DNA of 64,000 bases from CAWVWD01 sp965662365 (lineage in GTDB: Bacteria > Bacteroidota > Bacteroidia > Chitinophagales > Saprospiraceae). The notes under the pieces were generated by a model. The model was not told the origin of the DNA. It was given only the letters and a program-made list of their open reading frames with translations, and ran no database searches. Below are positions 42,152 through 50,093 of the stretch, one piece after another. Numbering within the stretch: the stretch's first letter is position 1; each line of letters begins with the position of its first letter. Where the stretch lies: assembly GCA_965662365.1 (NCBI GenBank), contig CBFIHR010000009.1, forward strand, positions 1-64,000, in the 5' to 3' direction. The translations under genes were made by a program, and so were the position numbers.

Positions 42152-43009
42152 TTATAGAAAACGTTTCAAAATCGGTTTGATTGAACCTAAATAACTGCGA
42201 CCAAATAAATTAAGATGAACCAGTAAATAATACAAATTGTAAATCTCAAAACGTTCGTTAAATCCTTTTTCTAACGGAAAAACTTCCTCATAAGCTACAT
42301 AAAATCGCTCTGAAAATCCACCGAATAGTTTTGTCATTGCCAAATCCATTTCCCGGTGTGCGAACGCAACGGCTGGATCAATTAAAACTGGATTTCCATT
42401 TTCATCGGTCATAAAGTTGCCATTCCACAAATCGCCGTGAATCAAACTCGGTTTTTCATTCGGACAAATTGACGATAGCTTTTTGTATAAATTATCGAAT
42501 TGTTGTTGAATAGACTTATCAATATAACCGTTGATTGTGCCTAATCGTAGTTGCGGTTCGAGGCGTTCTTGGATAAAAAAGTCCGTCCAAGTTTCGTGGA
42601 ATTTGTTGTTTTGTGGTAATGAACCGATATAATTTGGCTGACTTAAACCGAAAAAAGGTGCAGTTTTTTGATGTAATTGTGCTAATTGTTGACCGAAAAT
42701 TTTCCAGAAATTAGCCTGCGGTTGTTGGCTTTCGATACATTCTAAAATCAAAACTGAATCAGATCCAACTTCCTCAAAACCCACGACTTTTGGCACTCGA
42801 ATAATGTTTGCTTGTTGCAATATTTCCAAACCTTTCGCTTCCATTTCAAACATTTGCGGAAAGCGTATTGCTGAATTTTCTTTAATAAAAAAACGGCCTT
42901 TCGTTGTATCAATGATTCGAGCGTCATTGATACAACCGCCAGCAACCGATTGTACTTTTTGAATCGTACAATTTAGTTTTTGTTCGATGATGTGTTTTGT
43001 TCTGAGCAT
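42152..43009 (-). CDS. Fructosamine kinase-family protein
   Basis: 285 residues from the ATG at 43009 (MLRTKHIIEQKLNCTIQKVQ); the open frame to 43165 runs through palindromic element B and its 52 extra residues are not protein-like. Domain landmarks: SVAGGCINDARIID (Gly-rich loop), FFIKENS with the ATP Lys, HGDLWNGNFMTDENG (catalytic Asp) and LIDPAVAFAHREMDLAMTKLFGGF (metal Asp). The family phosphorylates ketosamines made by protein glycation, so they can be removed; some members have other substrates. Its gene follows the TonB receptor gene with element B in between. Confidence 0.87.
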   Translation of the reverse strand: MLRTKHIIEQKLNCTIQKVQSVAGGCINDARIIDTTKGRFFIKENSAIRFPQMFEMEAKGLEILQQANIIRVPKVVGFEEVGSDSVLILECIESQQPQANFWKIFGQQLAQLHQKTAPFFGLSQPNYIGSLPQNNKFHETWTDFFIQERLEPQLRLGTINGYIDKSIQQQFDNLYKKLSSICPNEKPSLIHGDLWNGNFMTDENGNPVLIDPAVAFAHREMDLAMTKLFGGFSERFYVAYEEVFPLEKGFNERFEIYNLYYLLVHLNLFGRSYLGSIKPILKRFL

Positions 43010-43020
43010 ATTCTGTGTTG

Positions 43021-43147
43021 AACCCGCTCTCGGTCTCTCCCTTAAAAAAGGAGAGAAGCCAAACGACCGTAATCGAATTTTTAAAGTTTTGAAAATCTGT
43101 CGTCTGGCTCCCTTCCTTTTTAAGGGCAGGGCAGGGGAAGGGTTAAA
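43021..43147. repeat. Palindromic intergenic element, copy B
   Basis: Stems: TCTCTCC/GGAGAGA (43034-43040, 43050-43056) and CCCTT.../AAGGG (about 43111-43126). A central inverted pair GCCAAACGAC/GTCGTCTGGC (43058-43067, 43099-43108) makes the whole unit foldable. It shares CTGTCGTCTGGC and both ends with copy A. It lies between the TonB receptor and the kinase gene. Confidence 0.7.
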
Positions 43148-43148
43148 A

Positions 43149-44996
43149 TTAAAACCCAAAGTCAAAAGTAAATCCTGCTCTAACCCAACGACCCGGCATT
43201 GTCACCAAATTTGTTTCCCGATATTCAGCATCGAATAAATTCGTTCCTTCTACAAAAAAGGTAGAAGTTTTTGTTTTCCAAAATACTTTAGCATCAAAAA
43301 CCGAATAGTTATCCATCGTTACACGATCAACAAAACGGAATTTCATGGAATTATATAGGTTTTTATAAATGCGATGCTCAACTGCAACGGACAATTGATT
43401 ATTCAAATGTTCTAACGCATAGCGAGAAAGGACGTTGTCCTCAATTTCTAAAGTCGCATTAATCATGTGATAACCAATATAAAAGCGTTTTAAATAGCTG
43501 TCTTTGCCCAAGATTTGGTCAAAACGAAAATCAGCACTCAACTCTATTCCTGTAGAATTGATATTATTCAAATTCGTTGGCTGCCATGGCAAAGTATCAA
43601 CTGTTCTTGTCCAATCAATCACGCTACTTGCCGCTTGATAATAGCCGCTGGCCTGAAAGAAAATTCCTTTGCGATTATATTTATATCCTAATTCATAAGT
43701 CCAAGCAGATTCTGGCTCTAAGTCAGGATTTCCAATATTTGTACGACCGACATAATACAAATCGGTATAAGTTGGGATACGGTAAGAATTACCAACATTC
43801 GCAAAAATCTTAGAAAATGAAGTCATTTTATAACTCACATCAACACCGGGAAAGGCATTGATACCATAATCAGAATAATAGTTGATATAAACCCCTGGCG
43901 TAACGGCAAAGTCGTCATTTTCCCAACGATATTCACCAAATAAACCAGCGATTGTTCGATTCCAATCGCCTAAATTAGAACTGACAATATCTTCATTTCG
44001 TACCTCTCCACCGATTCCGATAACGCCTTTATCGTCTTTTAATGAAATGACACTGTTGACTTCTCCACCGATAATATTTGTCGTGTGAATATTGTTAAAA
44101 ACGTCAGGATTTTGACGTAAGAAAACATAATCGTCATGGTTTCGTCTCCAGTAAACTCGTGGCGTAACGATGTAATTTGAACCGGTCAAACGATAAGAAG
44201 CCGCCGCAAAACTTGTCGCCACTTCTTCGTATTGATCTACAAAAGCAGGACTGGAATAGAAGCCATTTGCTCCAAATTTACGCTGAACGTGACCAGCTTG
44301 TAAGTCTAATTTTCCACGTCCAATTTTCACTTCTGATTGATAAAAAATGTTATTAATACTAAAGTCCGTGTTGTATTGATAACCAGCAGAACTTGTTTGA
44401 TTAAACGAAATAAACTGCTTATAACGACGAATTGGTAAGGCTAAACCAATATGTGTGTTCAATAAATCATTTTGACCAATTGTCGTTCCGAGCATCAATC
44501 GGCGACCTTCTGGCACTTTCGTCACGACATTGACTGCACCTGCGAAAGCATTTTGACCATAAATTCTTGCCGCAGGCCCTTTGACGACTTCGATTTGTGC
44601 GATATTCAGCATCGAAACTGGTAAGTAAGAAGCGTGATGACCAGTTTGCGGGTCACTCATTTTTATACCGTTCAATAAAACCAAAGTTTGGTCAAATGTT
44701 CCGCCTCGAATAGAAATATCGGATTGAACGCCCATCGGGCCACGCTGACGAACATCAACACCTGGGACATAATTCAAGGCCTCGACATAATTTACGGCAG
44801 GCGTAACTTCTAAATCTTTTTGTGTAACAATCGAAATATTTCGAGCAGAAGCCGAAAACGGAATTACAATTCTATTTTCTTTAACGACAACATCTTTTAA
44901 ATCTCGCTCTAAAAGTGTGTCTGTTTGAGCATTTGCAATACTTCCCAAGAATAGTAAAGTGATTGCCAATATAATTTGGTTGTTAACTCTTTTCAT
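43149..44996 (-). CDS. TonB-dependent outer membrane receptor (BtuB/siderophore type)
   Basis: 615 residues with signal peptide ending LGSIANAQ. The plug begins DLKDVVVKENRIVIPFSASA (TonB-box region), then NYVPGVDVRQRGP, SIRGGTFDQTLVLLNGIKM and GPAARIYGQNAFAGAVNVVTK; the barrel ends VRAGFTFDFGF. It has no CarboxypepD_reg domain. The ligand is unknown: iron chelators, cobalamin and other scarce ligands are possible. A TACTTTTG promoter lies 54 bp upstream with a short palindrome in the leader. The remnant gene at 45042 overlaps this promoter region. Confidence 0.9.
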   Translation of the reverse strand: MKRVNNQIILAITLLFLGSIANAQTDTLLERDLKDVVVKENRIVIPFSASARNISIVTQKDLEVTPAVNYVEALNYVPGVDVRQRGPMGVQSDISIRGGTFDQTLVLLNGIKMSDPQTGHHASYLPVSMLNIAQIEVVKGPAARIYGQNAFAGAVNVVTKVPEGRRLMLGTTIGQNDLLNTHIGLALPIRRYKQFISFNQTSSAGYQYNTDFSINNIFYQSEVKIGRGKLDLQAGHVQRKFGANGFYSSPAFVDQYEEVATSFAAASYRLTGSNYIVTPRVYWRRNHDDYVFLRQNPDVFNNIHTTNIIGGEVNSVISLKDDKGVIGIGGEVRNEDIVSSNLGDWNRTIAGLFGEYRWENDDFAVTPGVYINYYSDYGINAFPGVDVSYKMTSFSKIFANVGNSYRIPTYTDLYYVGRTNIGNPDLEPESAWTYELGYKYNRKGIFFQASGYYQAASSVIDWTRTVDTLPWQPTNLNNINSTGIELSADFRFDQILGKDSYLKRFYIGYHMINATLEIEDNVLSRYALEHLNNQLSVAVEHRIYKNLYNSMKFRFVDRVTMDNYSVFDAKVFWKTKTSTFFVEGTNLFDAEYRETNLVTMPGRWVRAGFTFDFGF

Positions 44997-45021
44997 AATT
45001 CTTTTTTCGTCCTAAAATAAT

Positions 45022-45035
45022 GTGATTCGTATCAC
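45022..45035. promoter_or_regulatory. Palindrome in the leader of the TonB receptor gene
   Basis: GTGATTCGTATCAC has 5-bp inverted arms GTGAT/ATCAC. It lies between the -7 element (45050-45057) and the start at 44996, a position suited to a repressor. Only one copy was found. Confidence 0.4.
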
Positions 45036-45049
45036 TTTACATCAAACCG

Positions 45050-45057
45050 CAAAAGTA
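45050..45057 (-). promoter_or_regulatory. Candidate -7 element (TACTTTTG) of the TonB receptor gene
   Basis: The minus strand reads TACTTTTGCGG, matching TAnnTTTG, with TTTTG 13 bp upstream as a possible -33. It is 54 bp before the start at 44996. Confidence 0.6.
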
Positions 45058-45135
45058 GGTATTGAATTGTCAAAAAAGAAGTAGAAAGGTTGGTTTGTCT
45101 TTTTGTTTAGATTATAGACAACGGCTCGCATAAAT

Positions 45136-45177
45136 GGCTTACAATACGATTTCTTTGGCTTACAATACGATTTCTTT
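45136..45177. repeat. 21-bp tandem repeat, two exact copies plus a partial third
   Basis: Unit GGCTTACAATACGATTTCTT+T at 45136-45156 and 45157-45177, then GGCTT. The reverse complement (AAAGAAATCGTATTGTAAGC) matches the half-unit of the array at 12222-12361. In the frame of the remnant gene it codes KPKKSYC twice. Confidence 0.85.
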
Positions 45178-45568
45178 GGCTTCATAGTATAGGCATGAAT
45201 GTCATGTGCGGTGTAAATATGTCCCACCGAGGTTTCGGGGCCGGCATCATGTCCTCGAAAAGCCTCACTTTTAATGACTTTTCCCTCAATAATCAAAGTA
45301 GAGTTTTGTGGTTTTTGGTCTAAAGAAATTTTGTACAATTGAGCCGTTACTACGTTTACGCTTAAAATTAGCAGTATTACTACCAAAACAGAGATTTTTG
45401 TTCTCGTGTGTTATATATTTGAAAATTAAAAAATCGGATTATAGTGTCCGCTTTTTGCAGTCATTTTTTATTGTTTTTGGTCGGTGTTCTGTTTTTATTA
45501 ATAGCGTAGAACTTCATCAGCAACAACGACAGTGAAGGCATTTATGCCAAACTGGAAGATGTTGCAAT

Positions 45569-45578
45569 TGTTGGGTGT
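45569..45578. repeat. 10-bp inverted flank (TGTTGGGTGT), left
   Basis: Exact inverted partner of ACACCCAACA at 46744-46753. The pair encloses 1165 bp holding only the DUF4268 gene. The core also fits the integron core-site consensus GTTRRRY, but no complete attC site was found. Confidence 0.5.
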
Positions 45579-45584
45579 AGTATT

Positions 45585-46712
45585 TTAATCTTTAAATTCA
45601 GCTTTTAGTTGTTTGTTAATTTTTTGCAATGGCTTTTTAAACGCCTCTTCTATTTTAATCATACTATCCATCATAAACTCTGTCATTTTATCCCAATCAT
45701 CTTTTTCATACAAACTAACATTTTTCAACTCCTGTTTAATTCTACTTGCTTTTTTGCTATCTAACCTCTGCCATTCAAGTTGCCCTGTTTTCAACTCAAT
45801 AGCTTCTTTTTGTTCAAGAAGTTTATCAAATATAAATTTATTTTCTTCGGCTACGCTTCTTGACATATAAACTTCTGCTCGTGCATAGTTCTTAGAAACA
45901 ACAAAGTTTAATCCTACTCCACTAACACCTGAACCTGCTGATATCCAACTATCTTTTGAAGGACTAATATTTGAAAATAAGTTGCATTTAGAATTAAATA
46001 GAGGTAACATTTGTTTCCAAAATTCAAGTCTTAACTTATGACGTGTTTTTAATGCGTCTTGCGTGTTTTGCTCTTCTTGAGCTTTTTCTGCCATTTTTAT
46101 TGTAAACTCCTCTACTTCCTTGACAGGGATTATTTGTTCGACATTTAGTAAAATTTCATTACCAAATGAGAAAGCTGTTGCCTTAAAACACTGTATTTTA
46201 ATATTGTATTTTGTCAGTAACCACAAAACTGTTGATGTAACTTCTTTTCTGTAATTTCCTGAAATAAGGATTATTCTTTGACTTTGATTTAATTGAATTT
46301 CTCCAAAATCCTCCGCATTTAAAAATTCTGAGATGTTATCTTCACTGTTTTCATCTATGCTATTCTTATCTAAATATGATTGGTATATTGATTTTATTTG
46401 TTGTTTAGATAAACTTGAACAATAAGAAGCATATTTTAGAGCCTGCCATGTGACACTTTTGCCACTATTATCTAATTTATTTTCTATAACTACTATGTTC
46501 CCGAGTTTATCTATTGCCAATAAGTCAAGTCGTTCTCTCGTGTCGTCAAAGCCGTCAAATTCTTTTTGGATAATTAATAACTCTTCTCCAAACGCTTCGG
46601 GATTATTTTCAAGCTATTCTTGAAGATGTTCTCTTTCTCTAAATCCTAAATCTGAAAAAGTACGAGATTTAATTTTTGTTATTCTATTCTTGTTTCTATC
46701 AACTACAAACAT
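45585..46712 (-). pseudogene. DUF4268 / PD-(D/E)XK nuclease-like gene interrupted by one nonsense codon
   Basis: The full frame runs from ATG 46712 (MFVVDRNKNRITKIKSRTFS) to the stop at 45585, 375 codons, broken only by TAG at 46616-46614 (codon 33). Relatives I remember read HLQEWLENNPEAFGEELL here, so TGG (Trp) became TAG. Downstream are RERLDLLAIDKLGNIVVIEN K (Asp...Glu-x-Lys, the PD-(D/E)XK site), the DUF4268 region (FWKQMLPLFNSKCNLFSN, NYARAEVYMSR) and a charged C-terminus. A TTG at 46520 could still start a shortened product lacking the first 64 codons. The gene stands alone between 10-bp inverted flanks. Function in the family is not established; a defence-type nuclease is possible. 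Confidence 0.8.
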
Positions 46713-46743
46713 ATATTATTTATTATTTTATTTTTATGTTATG

Positions 46744-46753
46744 ACACCCAACA
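46744..46753. repeat. 10-bp inverted flank (ACACCCAACA), right
   Basis: Partner of 45569-45578. Next to it GACAC ... GTGTGTC and CATAGG ... CCTGTG could form a weak hairpin to about 46780. Confidence 0.5.
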
Positions 46754-46829
46754 TAGGCATATAAACAACAAACCTGTGTGTCTATAGATTTATTATTATA
46801 TTTATAAGCTCTAAAAATAATGAAATAAT

Positions 46830-48146
46830 CTACTTAAACCGAATTGCTTTTACAGGCGTAATTCTCGTCACCAGGTAAGACGGAATAATTAGGACAATGA
46901 TATTAATCGCCAAAGTGCCTAAATTTAAGAAAATCACTGTCCAAAAATCTAAATTTACAGGAGCTGTTTTGACGTAATAGGCTTCTTCAGAAAGGGTAAT
47001 AATTCCGAAATGTTGTTGAATCAAACATAGACCGATGCCGATTAGATTTCCCCAAAATAGACCTTTTCCTAAGATATAAGCAGAGTAGTAGAGGAACATT
47101 CGTTGGACGTTCCAGTCGTTGCTACCTAAGGCTTTGAGGATGCCAATCATGTTGGTTCGTTCTAAAATGATGATTAATAAAACGGTCGTCATATTGATAA
47201 AACAAACAATGATCATCAGGGCAATAATGACCGTTTCGTTGGTATCTTGTAAATCTAACCAGCCAAAAATTGTTGGATAAACTTCTTTAATCGTATTGGC
47301 ATAAACATTTGTCGGTAGTTTGGTATAATAAACGTCTGACCAAATTGGGTCTAAATCTCGAATGTCATCTAAAAACACCTCAAATCCGCTGACTTCATTT
47401 TCTGCCCAGTCATTGAGTTTCTGGATTTGCCGAATGTCAACAATCGCAAATTTTCGATCATACTCTTCCAAACCTGTACGGTACAAACCAACGACCTCGA
47501 ACTGTCGAATAATCTGTACTCGTTCGACGAAATTGACTTGTAGCTTATCGCCAATACCTAATTTTAGTCGTTTTGCCGTTTGTTCAGAAATCAAAACCGA
47601 ACGGGACATCGTGCTATCATTCCACGAAAGTGTATCCCCTTCGATTAAATATTTTTTTAAAAAACTCCAATCGTAATCTTTACCGATTCCCTTTAAAACA
47701 ATGCCTTCGAGCTGGTCTCGAGTTTTGATAACGCCAGCTTTGTTCGCATACATTTGTATATGTCGAACACCGCCGATTGTTTGTTTTTCGACTGTAGCAC
47801 TTAATCCCAAAAATCCATCAGGAACAGCTTGTCCTAAAATTGTTCTTTGGTCGTAATAGGTAACTTTTGAAATGGTATCAAGAGAAGGATAAAACGGTTG
47901 TTTTGTTTCTAAAGGTAAGGCTTCAAATGAGTTATTAGAGCTTAAATGCTCGATATGGATATGTCCCCAAAATCCAAAAATCTTTTCACTAATTACTTGC
48001 TTAAATCCTGATACTAAGCCAGTAGTGACAATCATCACTGCAACAGACAAGGCAACCGCAGCAATCGCAATGCGAATGATATTCGTCGAAAATGTTTTTC
48101 GACCACTAAACGCCACTTTTTTAGCAATGTAGAATGGAAAGTTCAA
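46830..48146 (-). CDS. LolC/LolE-type ABC transporter permease (FtsX/MacB family)
   Basis: 438 residues with one N-terminal membrane helix (IIRIAIAAVALSVAVMIVTTGLVSGF), a large periplasmic domain of about 250 residues and three C-terminal helices (TVIIALMIIVCFINMTTVLLIIILE, LFWGNLIGIGLCLI, TVIFLNLGTLAINIIVLIIPSYLV). The segment LERTNMIGILKALGSNDWNVQRMF is the coupling-helix signature of the FtsX/LolCE family, and RITPVKAIRFK is the usual C-terminal end. The likely role is moving lipoproteins from the inner membrane with LolD. No ATPase is adjacent, as is common in Bacteroidota. Confidence 0.88.
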   Translation of the reverse strand: MNFPFYIAKKVAFSGRKTFSTNIIRIAIAAVALSVAVMIVTTGLVSGFKQVISEKIFGFWGHIHIEHLSSNNSFEALPLETKQPFYPSLDTISKVTYYDQRTILGQAVPDGFLGLSATVEKQTIGGVRHIQMYANKAGVIKTRDQLEGIVLKGIGKDYDWSFLKKYLIEGDTLSWNDSTMSRSVLISEQTAKRLKLGIGDKLQVNFVERVQIIRQFEVVGLYRTGLEEYDRKFAIVDIRQIQKLNDWAENEVSGFEVFLDDIRDLDPIWSDVYYTKLPTNVYANTIKEVYPTIFGWLDLQDTNETVIIALMIIVCFINMTTVLLIIILERTNMIGILKALGSNDWNVQRMFLYYSAYILGKGLFWGNLIGIGLCLIQQHFGIITLSEEAYYVKTAPVNLDFWTVIFLNLGTLAINIIVLIIPSYLVTRITPVKAIRFK

Positions 48147-48172
48147 ATTTTGTTGTTTGAATGTTCGAGTGA

Positions 48173-48349
48173 TTAATTATCCGAGTGTTTGCCGTTTGTC
48201 CCGAAATCTTGGTGATTTGCCGTCTTTGGATAAGGACAATATCGGCAACCGCTTCCACAGCAATAACCTCTTTTGGCTAAAAATTCAGCTGTAAAAACAT
48301 ATAAGCCATTTTCGATGTAGTAATCTTTTCCTTTAATAAATCGAGCCAT
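48173..48349 (-). CDS. Small Cys-rich protein of the DUF5522 type
   Basis: 58 residues from ATG 48349 to TAA 48173: MARFIKGKDYYIENGLYVFT, then AEFLAKRGYCCGSGCRYCPY. The cluster CC...C..C (GYCCGSGCRYCPYP) could hold a metal or Fe-S centre. The pattern agrees with DUF5522 proteins, which are short and conserved across Bacteroidota with unknown function. It lies 26 bp beyond the start of the LolC-like gene, on the same strand, so the two may be co-transcribed. Confidence 0.75.
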   Translation of the reverse strand: MARFIKGKDYYIENGLYVFTAEFLAKRGYCCGSGCRYCPYPKTANHQDFGTNGKHSDN

Positions 48350-48417
48350 TTTGTATTAGATATGAGATTTGAGATATGAGACATTAGATAATTTAACGTC
48401 TCATACCTCACATCTAA

Positions 48418-49296
48418 TTACAAAGTTTCCGTCGGCATTTTTCTATCGACTTTACGAATCATACCACGCAAAACTTTTCCAGTTCCGCCAACTTCCACAA
48501 AAGAATCCACACCATCTGCAATCATATTTAACATCGTTTGTGTCCAACGGACAGGCGAAGTTAATTGAGCGATTAAGTTAGTTTTGATAGTTGCAGCATC
48601 CGTTGTTGGTTTTGCATCAACGTTTTGATAAATTGGACAATTCGGTGTTTTAAACTCTGTGGTTTCGATAGCCGCTTGTAACTCTTCTCGAGCAGGCTCC
48701 ATCAAAGGCGAGTGAAACGCACCACCGACAGGTAAAACTAAGGCACGTTTTGCACCAGCTTCTTTTAAGGCTTCACAAGCTTTATTGATACCTTCGATTG
48801 AACCAGAAATAACCAATTGACCTGGGCAATTGTAGTTGGCCGGAACGACAACTTCATCAATATCGGCACAAATTTTTTCTACTACTTCATCCTCTAAACC
48901 TAAAATCGCAGCCATAGTGCTTTCTTGCATTTCACAGGCTTTTTGCATTGCTAAGGCACGTTGTGAAACCAATTTTAAGCCATCTTCAAATGACATTGCA
49001 CCGGCAGCAACTAAAGCTGAAAACTCACCTAAGGAGTGACCAGCAACGACGTCTGGCTGAAAATCATCACCAGCCATTTTGGCTTTGATACAAGAATGTA
49101 AAAAGATAGCAGGTTGTGTCACTTTTGTCTGTTTTAACTCCTCTGCTGTTCCTTCAAACATCACGTCTGTAATACGGAAACCTAATATATCATTGGCTTT
49201 TTCTAATAATTCTTTCGCAATATCAGAACTGTCATAAAGGTCTTTGCCCATTCCTTCAAATTGAGCACCTTGACCTGGAAAAACATAAGCTTTCAT
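48418..49296 (-). CDS. fabD: Malonyl-CoA:ACP transacylase
   Basis: 292 residues from the ATG at 49296 (MKAYVFPGQGAQFEGMGKDL); the longer frame upstream adds 17 unsupported residues. It loads malonyl groups on acyl carrier protein for fatty acid synthesis. GQGAQ near residue 9 forms the oxyanion loop, GHSLGEFSALV carries the nucleophilic Ser, the Arg in SQRALAMQ binds the malonyl carboxylate, and the catalytic His is in PVGGAFHSPLMEPA. Length is normal. A GGACGCTTCG-type repeat lies between it and folE upstream, which argues for a separate transcript. Confidence 0.95.
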   Translation of the reverse strand: MKAYVFPGQGAQFEGMGKDLYDSSDIAKELLEKANDILGFRITDVMFEGTAEELKQTKVTQPAIFLHSCIKAKMAGDDFQPDVVAGHSLGEFSALVAAGAMSFEDGLKLVSQRALAMQKACEMQESTMAAILGLEDEVVEKICADIDEVVVPANYNCPGQLVISGSIEGINKACEALKEAGAKRALVLPVGGAFHSPLMEPAREELQAAIETTEFKTPNCPIYQNVDAKPTTDAATIKTNLIAQLTSPVRWTQTMLNMIADGVDSFVEVGGTGKVLRGMIRKVDRKMPTETL

Positions 49297-49303
49297 AATT
49301 TTA

Positions 49304-49424
49304 CGGTTGATGGTCGCTTCGTTTGACAATAGACGGTGAATCGTCAACTAATCGACCTCTGTTTATATAATGTGAAATATCGCTTTTTTATTAATTGACC
49401 GTCAAGCGAGGAACGAGCGTCCGT
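49304..49424. repeat. Two further copies of the GGACGCTTCG-type repeat
   Basis: 49304-49334 (CGGTTGATGGTCGCTTCGTT..., plus orientation) and 49396-49424 (GACCGTCAAGCGAGGAACGA..., minus orientation) resemble the repeat at 25424-25454 and face each other in the gap between fabD and folE. Confidence 0.5.
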
Positions 49425-50008
49425 TATTTTATAAGATTTAAAAATTCGTTTCGTGTTTCTACTTTATGAAATTCACCAGTAAAGGCAGAAGTTGTCGTCA
49501 TCGAATTTTGTTTTTGTACACCACGCATCATCATGCACATGTGCTGTGCTTCGATAACAACGGCCACACCTTGAGGCTGCAAAGTATTTTGGATACAATC
49601 TAAAATCTGTTGTGTCAAGCGTTCTTGCACTTGCAAACGTCGAGCGAAAGCGTCAACAATACGAGGCATTTTACTCAAACCGACAATATGACCATTCGGA
49701 ATGTAGGCAATATGAGCTTTTCCAAAGAATGGTAAAATATGATGTTCGCAGAGTGAATAAACCTCAATGTCTTTTACAATAACCATTTCATTGTATTCTT
49801 CGGCAAACATCGCACTTTTGAGAATTTCGGCTGGTTCTAAATCGTAACCATGCGTCAGAAATTGCATAGCTTTGGCGGCACGTTCAGGCGTTTTGATTAA
49901 CCCTTCTCGATTGACATCTTCGCCTAATTCATCAATAATTTTACGGTATTTCTTTACTAATTTATTAGTCGTTTCTTCGTTGTATTGTTCGCTTTTCTTG
50001 TAATTCAA
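49424..50008 (-). CDS. folE: GTP cyclohydrolase I
   Basis: 194-residue enzyme making 7,8-dihydroneopterin triphosphate from GTP for folate and related pterins. Landmarks: REGLIKTPERAAKAMQFLTHGY, the Zn site SLCEHHILPFFGKAHIAYIP (Cys and His ligands), GLSKMPRIVDAFARRLQVQERLT and the second Zn Cys in VVIEAQHMCMMMRGVQKQNS. It acts as a toroidal decamer in the family. The next gene upstream is a 6-pyruvoyl-tetrahydropterin synthase homologue that can use its product, so the pair forms a pterin/queuosine unit. Confidence 0.96.
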   Translation of the reverse strand: MNYKKSEQYNEETTNKLVKKYRKIIDELGEDVNREGLIKTPERAAKAMQFLTHGYDLEPAEILKSAMFAEEYNEMVIVKDIEVYSLCEHHILPFFGKAHIAYIPNGHIVGLSKMPRIVDAFARRLQVQERLTQQILDCIQNTLQPQGVAVVIEAQHMCMMMRGVQKQNSMTTTSAFTGEFHKVETRNEFLNLIK

Positions 50009-50093
50009 CCTTAAGAATTATTGATTACTAATTATTAACTATTAACTATTGAGTTGATACTTAATATTTAATACTTAATATTTAATACTTATT

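Larger units (their letters stand above)
45042..45407 (-). pseudogene. Truncated remnant of a secreted-protein gene, start codon lost
   Basis: Reading from 45407: (ACG) RTKISVLVVILLILSVNVVTAQ forms a good signal peptide, but the expected ATG is ACG; the next usable start is a TTG at 45386. Then LYKISLDQKPQNSTLIIEGK and VIKSEAFRG, later HIYTAHDIHAY, match the N-terminus of large T9SS-exported proteins as I remember them. After about 75 residues the frame enters the 21-bp repeat (KPKKSYC twice) and ends in low-quality sequence at 45042. The bulk of the original protein is missing. Confidence 0.6.

Noticed and set aside
43010..43165. N-terminal extension of the fructosamine kinase
   Set aside because: The extra 52 residues are the translation of palindromic element B; the ATG at 43009 gives the normal family start.
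45308..45535. 75-residue plus-strand ORF
   Set aside because: It is antisense to the signal-peptide region of the remnant gene and has no motif.
45480..45580. Complete integron attC site
   Set aside because: Only one core (ACCCAAC) is found on this side; no GTTRRRY partner lies within a fitting distance, although a GCAACA/TGTTGC stem can form.
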